From: Cornus controversa
Lineage: Eukaryota > Streptophyta > Magnoliopsida > Cornales > Cornaceae
DNA length: 64,000 nt
Assembly: GCA_026545225.1 (NCBI GenBank)
Contig: CM048848.1
Span: forward strand, 25,770,806 to 25,834,805
Direction of reading: 5' to 3'
A program made the translations under genes and the position numbers. The notes under the pieces are model-generated. The model saw only the letters and a list, made by a program, of their open reading frames with translations, had not been told where the DNA came from and made no database searches. Positions 23,348 through 35,875 of this stretch are shown in pieces. Positions within the stretch are counted from its first letter, which is position 1. Every line of letters starts with the position of its first letter.

Positions 23348-24351
23348 ACCTCCCCACCTTCAAGGAATTTCGTCCTTGAAATTAGACACATAACTCAAGT
23401 AGTAAATAGCTCGGGGTACTTTGAGCGCCCTTCTTGTTCTCTCTCCCACGTAGCCTCCTCAACTCCGTGATGCTTCCAAAGGACTTTAACCAATGGAATG
23501 GTCTTGCCCAGAAGCACTTGCTCCCTAGCATCCAAAACTTGTACTGGTCTTTCTTCATAAGACACGTCCTCCTAGACAGCAAGATCCGCCCAATCTAATA
23601 CATGTGAAGGATCCGGTTCATACTTTCTCAGCATTGAAATGTGGAAAGTATTGTGTACGCTTGACAGCGGTATGCAACCTCACCCACACGATCCAATATC
23701 TCGAATGAACCCATAAACCGGGGGGCTAGCTTCCCGCTACGCCCAAACCTCATCAAACCCCACCGTGGCGAGACCTCCAAAAACACATGGTCCCCCACCT
23801 CAAATGCTAAAGGCCTCCGCCTTCTATCGGCATAGCTCTTCTGATAACTCTGAGCCGTAAGCAAACGCTGTCGTATGATCTTTATTTTTTCTGTAGTCTC
23901 TCGGACTATATCTGGCCCCAAAACCACTGCCTGCCCGACATCTGTCCAACAAATCGATGACCTACAAGGTCTCCCATACAAAGCCTCAAATAGAGCCATC
24001 TCAATACTAGCTTGGTAGCTATTGTTGTATGCAAACTCCACTAATGGAAGGTGATACTCCCAACTGCCTCTAAAATCAAGTGCACATGCTCTAAGCATAT
24101 CCTTTAAAATTTGTATAGTACGCTCTAACTGACCATCTGTCTATGGATGGAAAGTCGTACTGAAATGGAAGTCCGTATCAAGTGCAGCCTTAAAACTCTG
24201 CCAAAATCGTGATGTGAATCTCGGATCTCTATCAGACACTATAGAAACTACCACTCCATGCAGCCTCAAAATCTGATCAATGTACAACTGACTGAGAGTA
24301 TCCACATCATCTGTCATTCGAATCGGAAGGAAGTGAGCCACCTTGGTCAAT
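23348..24351 (-). pseudogene. Integrase C-terminal half, Tekay-like (element B1)
   Basis: On minus it starts at DRLTKVAHFLPIR, immediately inside the TSD at 24352-24356. It continues through SIVSDRDPRF (second catalytic Asp), the segment before GQLERT (catalytic Glu, with one nonsense change, TFHP-stop-TDGQ, near 24140), YNNSYQASI, and GDHVFLEVSPRWG. The tail is frameshifted and contains GRENKKGAQ. It precedes the polypurine tract and LTR at 23347. The N-terminal half is at 62868-64000; element A lies between them. Confidence 0.9.
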
Positions 24352-24540
24352 CTATCTGATAAGTGTTCAATTCTATGCATTTGAACCCTCTTTATTGCTT
24401 ATGTTAGTTTCGTTTTTGCGTTTATCGAGATATGTTTACGGTATTTTTGTGTTTTTGATGTATTGCAGGTATTAGAGTAAATGGAGCAAAGTTTGAAGCT
24501 ATTTGCAGCTGAAGAGGAAAAGTCAGAATTGCAGCCAAAG

Positions 24541-24660
24541 GCATCTCGATCAATCGAGATGTTGATCTCGATTAATCGAAATCTCGATTGATTGAGATCT
24601 CATTTTGATTGATCGAAATCTTGATCAATCAAGATCCAATCTCGATTGATCGAGATTCTA
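24541..24660. repeat. GATC palindrome array in LTR of A
   Basis: Alternating ATCTCGATCAATCGAGAT-type units, some with C-to-T decay (GATTAATCGA, GATTGATTGA). It lies about 125 bp upstream of the TATATATA tract, as in M. Confidence 0.85.
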
Positions 24661-24783
24661 CATAACCCACTTGGCCACTTGCTCACCTGCTCTCCCACTT
24701 GCAACAAAATCCCCCTTTTTGCACGACTTAGGGGGATTGTCTGACTTGAACAAGACCCTTGGGGACCTTCTTGATACAAGGGA

Positions 24784-24811
24784 TATATATATTGATATAT
24801 ATATATATGGT
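24784..24811 (+). promoter_or_regulatory. Probable LTR TATA tract of element A
   Basis: Two blocks of alternating TA (ATATATATATTG, then ATATATATATATATGG). The same tract lies downstream of the palindrome array in every Athila LTR here (about 770-805, 33601-33635, 45183-45217, 59430-59461). Assignment as the promoter is inferred from position. Confidence 0.5.
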
Positions 24812-25788
24812 GGACCCCAAGGTTGAAAAGGAAGCCAAGAAAAGCACAAAAGGGCCATATCTCTCATATCTCACATATCTCTCAACATACATCAGACCAT
24901 CCAAGGAGAGACCTTCGGGAGAGGAAGAAGAGGAGCTGAACCAGACCAAGAAGCTTCACTTTCTTCATCAATGGAAGGGTGCAAGGCTGCCATGACCAAC
25001 TAACTCCTCCACTAGGGTGTGGTTGACACACCTAGCCATGTAAACTTGTTCATTTTTGTAGCACTTGGGGATTTGTAGTTAAATGTTGATTATTTAGCCT
25101 AGTGAATATGTACACAAATACATTTCTTTTATATATTCATTTGATTTTGAGTTTATTCTTGTCTTAGAGTAGATTTTGTCACTTGAATGCACAACATTTG
25201 GATATTCCACAAGAAGTGCAAATGATGGCTAGATAATGGTGCTTAAATGAATGTGTGATGTTTGCTTTTATAGACCATGCCAAGATAAGGTAGTTTGGAT
25301 GCATGTAGGGTTCACTTAGAGAGTAGGGTAATTAGGTAGTTAGTTAGGTTGAAGAGCTATGCTTGTTGAAGATGGATTATGATAGCTTAGCACACACATT
25401 GATCTTTTGATATGTCATTGAGGTCACAAGCCTAATGACATTGTTAGGCATTTAGCTTATGAATCCCATGCTTGCTACACTTATGAACATGTGAATGGTT
25501 AGTGGTGGAAACCACCACTGGCTCTCTCTCCCAACTCAACTCTTTAATTTTATTGTCATTTCATTCATGCAATAGATTATAAACAAAAATCCAAAAACCT
25601 ATTTTTAGAATTAAAGTAGAATTAATCTTCCTTTAAGGAAATTTCGACTAGCCCTCGTGGGATCGATACCCTCTATATAGAACCTTATCTACAAATATTC
25701 GTGCTCTTGCGAGTGGTTAAATTATATTTTGATAAAAAGGGCAAAATTAAGCTTACAATTTAATCCGAGTTTAGCCACATCAAAATTT

Positions 25789-25806
25789 TGGCGCCGTTGC
25801 CGGGGA
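25789..25806 (+). other. Primer-binding site, tRNA-Asp type (Athila)
   Basis: TGGCGCCGTTGCCGGGGA, the characteristic Athila-lineage primer-binding site, 6 bp inside the 5' LTR. A leader of about 270 bp (to 26078) with no other recognisable feature separates it from gag. Confidence 0.95.
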
Positions 25807-26078
25807 CTACGGTGTAATTGTCGCCATTGAAAGATTAAATCTGGTTTAATTCTTAGGCTAGAAATTCTTTCATTCTTTTTGTATATATTTTGTTCTTATT
25901 GCTCAAACTTCTTGATTTTAGGTATACCACATAGCGGGCATCTAAAAGGATTAAAGTTGGAACCCTTTGTGAGTATATAATCTAAAATTAGTGGTTTGAG
26001 TTCTTTCATTCTTTTTGTATATATTATTGTTTAATTTAATTATTTTTGTGTATTGAGGTGTTGTTCTATAATTAATGC

Positions 26079-29000
26079 ATGCTAGGTAGACGGTCCTTGT
26101 CACTTCCTTTGCTTCCTTGTAATATTGAACTTGAAAGAACACTTAGAGAACGTAGAGGAACCTCTAGGGACCCTATATTGCCTAAGACTGAAAACATGGA
26201 TCCAAATGAAAGACAACCTCCCGGACTACCTCCTTTTAATCATAAACAACCACCTCCACCTCCACCTTCTCAAGGAGAGTTGCTTATGGACTTTTACCCT
26301 CCGACTACATTTGAAGTACCTTCGTGTATCCAATTTCCGGATGTAGCGGCAAATTAATTCGAAATAAAGTCCTCCACCATCAATCTTCTTAATAGCTTCC
26401 ATGGTCTCCCTAATGAGGATCCATACTGGCACTTAGATTACTTCCTTTCTGTGTGTTCCACTATTCGTGTACCACACTTTACGGAGGATGATCTAAAGCT
26501 GCGTATGTTCCCCTTCTCCTTAAAAGATAAAGCTAGAAGTTGGTTCAATTCTTTAGAACCTAACTCAATCCATTCTTGGGCGGAGATGCAAATCGAGTTC
26601 TTAAAAAAATATTTCCCAATGGGAAAGACGAGTGATATTCGGAGAGCCATCACCGGATTCACCCAAATTGACCAAGAACAATTTCATGAGACGTGGGAAA
26701 GATTAAAAGACCTTCTTAAATCTTGTCTGCATCATGCTGTCCCAAAATGGCAGCTAGTGTAAAGCTTTTATGATGGGGTGAGTGAGCAACATAGACAAAT
26801 GATAGACTTCACGTGTGGGGGTGGATGCCTTTTGAAAAGCCCTGATGAGGCATGGAAACTTTTTCAAACCCTAAGCAACAATTCAGCTCAACGCTCCTCC
26901 ACTAGGAAAGGGAAGGCCACCCAACCTTGTAGAGGAGGGCATGAAATTTCACGGGTAGATGAGGTTGCCATGCAAGTAGAAGCCCTATCCCGAAAAATGG
27001 ATTTAATCATGAAAAATGGGCTGCCTACTCCAAGCCAACCTGTTCAAAATCAGGAAGGTTGTTCGTTTTGCTATAGTACTTCACATTTCGTGCGAGATTG
27101 TTCTATTGCCGGGCAATCTCCCGATTATGCTCAAGAGCAAGCGAATGCCTTGTACTCTAAACAAATGAATGATCCATATTCAAACACGTACAATCCTGGT
27201 TACAAGAACCATCCGGCATTTTCATGGAAACCTCAAGAATCAAGTCCCTCTTTTGAAGGGCAAAATTCTTTCAATTCCCAATCTCAACAGCCTCAATATA
27301 GGCCCAATCCTCAACCCTACCATCAAAGATCTAATTACCAACAACCACCACCTCCTCCGAGAAGCCAAGGCTTTGAAGAAAGAGTGATAAGCAATCTTGA
27401 GGCTAATACCTGATTATTGCAAACTCATTCTTAATCAATCGCTAAGCTTGAAGCTAATGCTCAATCTATGGCTAGGTTAGAAGCTCAAATCGGGCAACTA
27501 GCTAATGCCTTAAATAGAAGGGAGGAAGGTAAGTTGCCGAGTCAACCGGTGGCAAATCCTAAAGGTGTTCATATGATTGAGGATCCATCATCTTCAACTT
27601 GTAATGCTCCTCCGGAGCAAGTTCAATCAATCACCACCTTAAGGAGTGGTAAAATCATCAATTCCAAGGTAGGGGAGGAACAGAAGAAGGAATTCAATGA
27701 CCAATCCGCAAATCCAAAAGAATCTCAATTAAATCCAAAATTATTTCCGTTGAATCCAAATTTGCATAACATCCCTTTACATCCAAAAGGAAACGCAAGT
27801 GAAGTTGTGTCGTCATCAATTCCAAATCTTGACACTTCTTTTGAATCTCCGGTTCCTTTTCCTCAAAGATTGAAGGTACCGTCTCATTTTGGGAAGCAAG
27901 GAGAGAAAATCCAAGACATGATGCAGATCTTCAAACAAGTAAAAATCAATCTCCCTCTCCTTGATGCTATTCGACAAATTCCCTCCTATGCTAAATTCTT
28001 GAAGGACTTGTGCACTCAAAAGCGCAAATCTAAGAATAATGTTCCTAAGAAAGTCCTCTTAACTGAGCATATAAGCTTCATTTTCCAACACCAAGCCCCT
28101 CCTAAATTCAAAGATTCGGGTGCTCCGACCATTTCGTGCACCATCGGAAATCATTCTTTTGAAAAGGCACTTCTTGATTTAGGGGCTAGTGTCAATTTGC
28201 TTCCATTCTTGGCCACGGCAAACGCTTGCATTAATTGCCGTACCGGAGTGATGGACATCTCTTTCGGGAATATGAAAGTCCGCTTGAACATCTTCAATGC
28301 TTCCCACCACACATCCGAAGATGAAAGTGAGTGCTTTTGTGTCGATGTTGTGGAAGACCTTGTTCAAGAAGCACTTCCTTCTATTCTTTCCAAGGATCCT
28401 CTAGAGGCATGCCTAAATCACTTCAACTATGATGATTTTGACGTTGAGCAATCTATTTGTGAAGTTAACTCAATGCTCGATGTCAACACTGTCATGGACG
28501 TGCCTAAATGGAGAGTTCCAAGGGAACCCTTGCCTCCTTTGTCCGAAACTTCCCAAACTCCTTCTCTAATTTCCCTCCCACAACTTGAGCTCAAGCCTCT
28601 ACCGGCTACACTCAAGTATGTTTTCTTAGGCGCTAATGAGACCCTTCCAGACATTATTGCTTCCAATCTCACCAATGATCAAGAGATGGAACTCATTAAA
28701 GTGCTAAAAGAGCACAAGGAAGCAATAGGATAGAGTGTGGCAGATCTTAAGGGAATAGACCCTTCTATTTGTATGCACCGCATACACTTGGAAGAGGATG
28801 CAAAGACCTCAAGGGAGGCACAACGTTGATTAAATCCAAATATGAAGGACGTTGTAATGAAGGAGGTGGTGAAGTTACTAGATGCGGGAATTATTTACCC
28901 CATCTCAGATAGCAAGTGGGTTAGTCCCACTCAAGTGGTTCCAAAGAAGTCAGGTATTACGGTGCAACCAAATGAAAAGGGTGAATTAGTTCCCCAACGC

Positions 29001-30084
29001 ACCACCACGGGCTGGAGAGTGTGCATAGACTATAGGAAATTAAATTCAGCCACTCGGAAAGATCATTTTCCCCTCCCATTCATTGATCAAATATTGGAGA
29101 GATTAGCCAGGCAAAGTTTTTATTGCTTTTTAGATGGATACTCTGGCTTAATCAGGTTGCTATAGACCCGAGGGACCAAGAGAAAATCACCTTTACATGT
29201 CCTTTCATCACATTTGCTTATAGACGCATGCCCTTTGGGTTGTGCAATGCACCGACAACTTTTTAACGGTGTATGATATCTATCTTTTCGGACATGGTGG
29301 AAAAATTCTTGGAAGTATTCATGGATGATTTTTCCGTTTTTGGGCCTTCATTTGAATCATGCCTCCAAAATCTATCCAGTGTTCTCAAACGATGTCGAGA
29401 GACCAACCTAATTCTTAGTTGGGAAAAGAGCCACTTTATGGTTCAAGAGGGTATCGTCCTAGGGCACATTGTGTCTAAGAGAGGAATAGAGGTTGATAAA
29501 GCCAAGGTTGAGCTCATTTCCAAACTTCCTCCACCATCAACGGTGAGAGAGATTCGTTCATTCTTTGGGCATGCGGGCTTTTATCGCCGTTTCATCAAAG
29601 ATTTTAGCAAGATCTCTTGGCCTTTGTGTCGCCTTCTTGAAAAAGAATCTTGCTTTACCTTTGATGAAGCGTGCCTTAACGCTTTTGAAAAACTCCGCAC
29701 CATGCTCACAACCGCCCCAATTCTAATCCCTCTAAATTGGGCTTTCCCATTTGAGATCATGTGTGATGCATCCGATTATGCCATGGGTGTGGTCGTGGGG
29801 CAACGAGTAGACAAACTACCACATGTCATTTACTACGCAAGTAAAACCCTTTCCGAGGCTCAAATCAATTATACCACAACGGAAAAGGAGTTGCTTGCGG
29901 TAGTATTTGCATTAGACAAGTTTCGAGCTTATTTATTAGGTTCAAAGGTCATTGTCTATTCGGACCATGCTGCCCTCCGGCATCTTTTGGCCAAAAAGGA
30001 CACCAAGCCTAGGTTGATCCGATGGATACTCTTGTTGCAAGAGTTCAATTTTGAAATTAGGGACAAAAAGGGAACTGAAAATAT
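26079..30084 (+). pseudogene. gag-pol of element A, first part (Gag, PR, RT, RNase H)
   Basis: Collinear with the intact M polyprotein from its first residue ([12 protein letters not shown]) to KKGTENMV, where element C is inserted. It contains the Gag domain, zinc knuckle CX2CX4HX4C ([14 protein letters not shown]), LLDLGAS of the protease, RT up to FMDD ([11 protein letters not shown], near 29320), and RNase H DASD, TEKE and SDH. It is broken by nonsense codons (near 26357, 26761, 27412, 27433, 28732, 28828, 29266), a 1-nt deletion near 29150 (YSG), and an in-frame loss of about 71 codons that removes the protease body near 28208. Most stops are explained by C-to-T or G-to-A transitions. 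Confidence 0.92.
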
Positions 30085-30089
30085 GGTGG

Positions 30090-31596
30090 TGATTCGTGTG
30101 TGAGTGTGACTCAAAAAGTATACCAATTAAAATTTTCCACACTTCGCAATAGAACGAATTCCTTGCAGAATAGGGCTATCGAAAGGAATGGGTATCGTAC
30201 CTCAGGGATTATGTTCTGATGAGTTGGAACACAGAACTAATTCTAATTAAATTTATAAGAAAATAATTCTGATTTTTAACTAATTAAAAAGATAAAATAA
30301 AATAAATCAAAGGTAAACAGATAATGAAGATAATAAGAGAGAAACCTAGGGTGTTTGACTTCACCACTAACTCCACAATCAATGGTCAATTGAATCAACT
30401 ATAGGGGAATTACATCATGCATAAGTGGTGTCGGTGGCTACAAGCACACCTTCATCCGTCAAGAAGATAACATATGATTAAGGCTAAGCCATGGACTATC
30501 TTCGATTGGCATGGGCCATCTGCCTAACTACTCTAATCTAGGGTGCAGTATGGTTCATCTTCTCTAGGCATAATCCATCAAAGCTCATAATAATATATTC
30601 AGTGATTACCATTATGTAATAATCTCTCTCATGATCACAGAAAACAAAAGAGATTGAGTTCAATAACAACAACTAAATATCTAAGACAAGATAAGAAATC
30701 ATTGAGATTGAATTTACAAGACTTTTATTGCTCAATTCATTAATAAGAATCCTCACAATTACACAATCTATGCATGTATATAAAGGTCCCCAATAATTAA
30801 AACAATCAAACCATTGATGCTTTGTTAGGGCTACATCAAAACCCTAGTGGATGAACTAGCCGCTCATGGTAGAAGAAGCTTCAACTGTTGAGGAAGAAGA
30901 CATCATCTTTCTGAATTACGCGTATGACTTCGTTCTCCAATGGCTCTGCAATATGTTCTGTTCTCTTCTCAGCCCTCTCAGACTCTCCAATCTCTCTGTG
31001 TAAGCTCTCCCTCTTCAGCCTCCAAGTCTTCACTTTATTCCCCAAGAGAATACACCAAAGTCCTAATCCAATTAGGAATTAATTAGGGTTTCCCGCAGCA
31101 CTAATCAGGTGGGTTTTTCCTGCTGACTTCGGCCCAACTTTTGACCCACTAGAAGTCCGATTCACGGAATTTTCGTGAAATACAAAAGTGTGCAGAATCA
31201 AATTTCGTTCAACCCCACGTGAAAATAATGTCGATTTGAGGCTCGGAAATAAGACTTCTGGTCCGTTTTCCAAAACGGGATTAAGACTGCATTATGCGCA
31301 GATTTGGGCTTCAGGCCCGAAACCTTCTTAAGCAGCTGTAATTCTCTTGGACCTCTTTCTTGGGCTGATTTGAGTTGAAATAAATGGTTGAGTGAATCTC
31401 CTTGATGTAGGCTTCATCTCACCATCTTGGATGTCTTCTTTAAAAGCCCAAAAGCTTGGTTTTAACTGAAATACTCATTAAGGCCCTGAAAATACAGAAA
31501 ACACTAAAACAAAGTAAAATAACAAAATAATCTATCACTAAGAGAATAAAATACATAAGTTAAGAGGCTAGAATGCGTAACATTCAACGCCGATCA
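30090..31596 (-). mobile_element. 3' LTR of element C
   Basis: Plus ends TGATTCGTGTGTGAG (30090) and AACGCCGATCA (31596). The polypurine tract (minus AAGTTTGGGGGTG) abuts at 31597-31609. Nearly identical to 51871-53377. It lacks the palindrome array found in the LTRs of A and M. Confidence 0.95.
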
Positions 31597-32630
31597 CACC
31601 CCCAAACTTACATATTGCTAGTCCCTTAGCAATAGAATAAAACAAAACTAAAACAAAGGAAACTAACAAATACTAACTAAACTACCAAACTCCACTTTCG
31701 TGGGAGAAACGATTGCATTTAGCATATGCAACAAGCCTTTAAACCCCTAGGTTCCCCCTAGTGGACGAGTATAGTCTCGTGAGGGTTTCCAGAAATGTTA
31801 CCCACAAACATTCAAAATTCTGTTTCAACATTAATTCAAGAAGAAGATTACAATACATAGTTACAAACTTGCATTCAAGAATAGTTTCAAACTTTCAAAT
31901 TCTATAATTCAAAGCAATGGTCCTCATACATAATTCACATCAACATATCTCAAAATAATCAACTCTAGTCTCCTCGTGTAAAGTGAACTAGCAGTCATCT
32001 CATGTAGCATAACCAAGTTCTGAATATATTAAGACACATACCCTTTCAACTCACTAGCTCCCCTTATTGAACTCATACTTCCCAACATGCATACATGACT
32101 TTTTCATTTTTTTTTTCATCATTCTTTTTTTCATTACTTTATTGGTTGTGCAATGTCTTGATTTATTAAGCTTTCTGAAAGATCCATGTAGCAAGCTTTC
32201 AGTCAGTGGCTCCCAAACCAGATGGCTTTAGGGCACTAGGCTTTAAGATACCCCGAAGACCTAATTACTCGAATCAGTCAGGCTACAAATCAAGACAACC
32301 AATGCTCATCTTTTCTCACCCTTTCACTTTTGACGCGAACACTCCGTGCTTCCTGAGGCATAGAGGCCCGGTTACTCATGAAAAGGATCAAATTGATTTG
32401 CTTATTCATCACTTTTTTTTCACTTCTTTTTCTTTTTTTTTTCATTGAAGTCAAGTATAACACATCATCGGTACTCATTCTCAAGAGATACTAATTAATA
32501 TCAAGCATATGTAACTCAATAACCCAAAACATAGGTTTATACCTCACAAGATTATGCTAGTGTGTTTGTGCATGTAAGGAAACTAAAATTAATTACTCCA
32601 AAACATGTTATTGCAAACCATGATTAAAAC
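31597..32630 (-). other. 3' noncoding region of element C (LTR-proximal part)
   Basis: Between the 3' LTR and the M insertion. It contains the polypurine tract, a T-rich stretch (32098-32140, 32408-32445) and a block (32195-32395: CCCAAACCAGATGG, TTTAGGGCACTAGG, GAGGCATAGAGG) conserved in the equivalent place in M (34480-34700) and A (58400-58620). No credible gene. Confidence 0.7.
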
Positions 32631-34055
32631 TGATGTGGTCGGAACTAAATTATATTGCAAGCTTAATTTTGCCCTTTTTATCAAAATATAATTTAACCAC
32701 TCGCAAGAGCACGAATCTTTGCAGATAAGGTTCTATATAGAGGGTATCGATCCCACGAGGACTAGTCGTTAATTGTCATAGAGAAAGATTAATTCTACTT
32801 TAATTCAAACAAAACAGATTTTTGGTTTTGTGATTAGAAACTATTGCATAAAGGAAATGACAATAAAATTAAAAAGTAAAGTTGGGAGAGAGAACTAGGG
32901 TTGGTTTCCACCCCTAGCCATTCACATGTTCATAAGTGTAGCAAGCAAGGGATTCATTAATTAAATGCCTAACAATGACATTAGGCTTGTGACCTCAATG
33001 ACATATCAAAAGATCAATGTGTGTGCTAACCTATCATAATCCATCTTCAACAAGCATAGCTCTTCAACCTAACTAACTACCTACTTACTCTACTCTCTAA
33101 GTGAACACTACATGCATCCAAACTACCTTGTCTTGGCATGGTCTATACAAACTAGCATCACACATTCATTTAAACACCATTATCTAGCCATCATTTGCAC
33201 TTCTTGTGGAATATGCAAATGTTGTGCATTCAAGTGACAAAACCTACTCTAAGACAAGAATAAATTCCAAATCAAATGAATATATAAAAGAAATGTATTT
33301 GTGTACATAATCACTAGGCTAAATAATCAACATTTAATTACAAGTCCCAAGAGCTACAAAGATGAACAAGTTTACATGGCTAGGGGTTGAAACCAACACC
33401 CTAGTAGAAGAGTTAGTTGCTCATGGTTGCCTTGCACCCTTCCATTGATGAAGAGAATGAAGCTTCTTGGTCTGGTTCAGCCCTTCCTCTTCCTCTCCCG
33501 AAGGTCTCTCTCTTCTTCCTCTGATTTGTATGTGTTGAGAGATATCTGAGATATGTGGCTTTTGGTGCTTTTTGTATGCTTTTTGGCTCCCTTGGGCCCA
33601 CCATATATATATATATATCATTATATATATCTCTTGTATCAAGAAGGCCCCCAAAAGTCTTGTTCAAGTCAGACAATCCCCTTAAGTCGTGCAAAAAGGG
33701 GGATTTTGTTGCAAGTGGGAGAGCAGGTGAGCAAGTGGCCAAGTGGGCTCTGCAGCATTTCGATTGATCGAAATTGCATTTCGATTGATCGAGATTTCGA
33801 TCAATCGAAATGAGATTTCGATCAATCGAAATTTCGATTGATCGAAATCCACATCTCGATTGATCGAAATGCCTTGGCAACAGTTTCTGATTTCATCTCT
33901 TGACTGCAGAAAACTTCCAACTTTGCTCCATTTACTCCAATACCTGCAATACATCAAAAACACAAAAATACCGTAAACATATCTCGGTAAACGCAAAAAT
34001 GGAACTAACATATGCAATAAAGAGGGTTCAAATGCATAGAATTGAACACTTATCA
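32631..34055 (-). mobile_element. 3' LTR of element M, 1425 bp
   Basis: Minus start TGATAAGTGTTC at 34055 after polypurine tract AAGTTTGGGGGTG (34056-34068). Minus end CCGACCACATCA at 32631. The palindrome array is at 33756-33870 and the TATA tract at 33601-33635. The internal sequence is nearly identical to 44216-45439. Confidence 0.95.
33756..33870. repeat. GATC palindrome array in LTR of M
   Basis: About six ATTTCGATTGATCGAAAT or ATTTCGATCAATCGAAAT units in alternating orientation, better preserved than in element A. About 120 bp upstream, in LTR sense, of the TATATA tract. Confidence 0.9.
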
Positions 34056-35875
34056 CACCCCCAAACTTACATATTGCTAGTCCCTTAGCAATACAATATT
34101 ACAAAAATGAAATTAACTATCTTATACAAAAATTTAATCATGCTCAGTCATCAACTAGATAAAGGGCGCTCATCCATTCATTTCACAATTGGCAAATGCA
34201 ACAAGTATTACAGAACTATGCGGCCATTAGCAAAAATGGACTTTCACAAGCTATAAATGAACGACAGTCCCCACATGCTGGCCAGCCCGAACAACTATAA
34301 CAATTCCAACCCCAAAATCCTCTTTGAAAAGTGAACATGCATTCTAACGTGCGGCTTTTGTCATATTTGGAGAAGAAAACGAACAAATCTGTTTTTAAGA
34401 GAAAAACTCATTGAAAATGCTCAACCCGGCTGTTTCATTATCACAAAACATTCATGATTGCTCATGTGCGGATGACTGTGCAATGCTTAGCTCTTTTTGC
34501 TTTCTTGTAAGCCCACGTAGCGGCATTGGGCCAATGACTCCCAAACCAATTGGTTTTAGGGCATTAGGCGAAGAAGCACCCCTCGGACTTAATAACCGAG
34601 CTTACAAGGCGATGAGCGTAAGCAAGCCATCCGCTTATTACTGCTCAACCTTACACACTTTTACACGAATATTTCCTGCTTTGAGGCATAGAAATCCGGT
34701 TTATTTAGTGAGAAGGCTTATTGCATATTTTTCTCTTTTTATTTCTTTTTTTTTTTTTTTTTTTTTTTTTTACAACAACCGGAAGAACTTATTCTTTAAG
34801 ATGTTCAGATAAAAACAGAAATTTTCAAAAATTCTCCCTCAGACTTATACCCCACAATTTAAACTGCATGTGTGCGAATTTGTGCGGTTAAGGACAAATT
34901 TAGGGCAAGAATTGTACGTGCTCGAGTTTGGACAAAAATGTAGACCGCTCTAGCCTACTATAAAGCTTGCAAAAGTGCGGGTATTTACAATGTTAAAGTT
35001 CTTAACTACCTGCTGCATTTACCTCGGACATTTATTCGAATGATCTTCCTTTACAAAGCAAGACATCATAGCAAGCATGCAAAAATATCACAGAAAAAAA
35101 CTGCTCTACAATGACACTCAATATAATGACTGAACATTGCATGCATATGCAAGTGGTATAGCATACCGCACCCCCAAACTTATATGCAACATTGTCCTCA
35201 ATGCTTGGACAAGAAGAGCAAGGAAAGAAGTTACCGGGATGGCAGAATGCGAGAAAAATGGAAGTCCACAGCAGCGGTCATCCTGTAAATAAGAAAAATC
35301 TGCACAGAATACCAACTGGATACCACGAGCATTACGAGGAACAAAAAGTAGATAAATAGAACATAATGAAATACTTATGCACAAACAGACAATGCCAATA
35401 TCACTGTAAATCTAATGGTCTGAACTGGTGTTTCCCGATTGTCTAAGAGGTCTATGCGACAAGATATTGACTATCCAGGCGCGCTAACGTATAGCACGCA
35501 AAGGGGCTGCCTTTCTTTATTACCGCCATACTGTGTTGAAGCAATCTCAACAGTATTGGGAATTAAAACCAGGCGGTAATAAACGGAAATCATCAACTGA
35601 ATCGCATATAACAAGTAGACAAGTGGTACTACATACATAGTCAAAGTCTAGAGAACAGATAAATTGACGGAAAGCAAAAAGAAAAGGCAGTAAAGATAAC
35701 ACATGTCATAAAAGCAAATATAAATGTATTCCATAAAGATGAAAATGCGTTTCAGTACAAAGGGTACATGTAGGCGGAATACGCAAAAAAGAAACTAAAC
35801 ATGGCCAACATGGCCTATCAAAAATAAAGAAAGTAAAATACAGAAAGTAAAGTATAAAAGGTGAATAAAGTGCAG
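34056..35875 (-). other. 3' noncoding region of element M
   Basis: It lies between the ORF2 stop and the polypurine tract. It holds a block (34480-34700) conserved in A and, more weakly, in C, with a hairpin-forming CTCGG...CCGAG (34584-34602), a T run of about 30 (34742-34771; poly-A on the element strand, also present in A at 58344-58363), and a second purine-rich AAGTTTGGGGGTG (35172-35184) that copies the polypurine tract. No gene seen. Confidence 0.65.

Larger units (their letters stand above)
24357..25782 (+). mobile_element. 5' LTR of element A, 1426 bp
   Basis: TG...CA ends, followed after 6 bp by the tRNA-Asp primer-binding site. The palindrome array is at 24541-24660 and the probable TATA tract at about 24784-24811. 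Compared with the 3' LTR it shows about a dozen substitutions in the last 770 bp, and a roughly 44-bp segment near its start is missing from the 3' copy. A is therefore clearly older than C and M. Confidence 0.95.

Noticed and set aside
32626-32630. AAAAC as TSD of element M
   Set aside because: The other boundary of M is truncated at 45439, so no matching copy exists.
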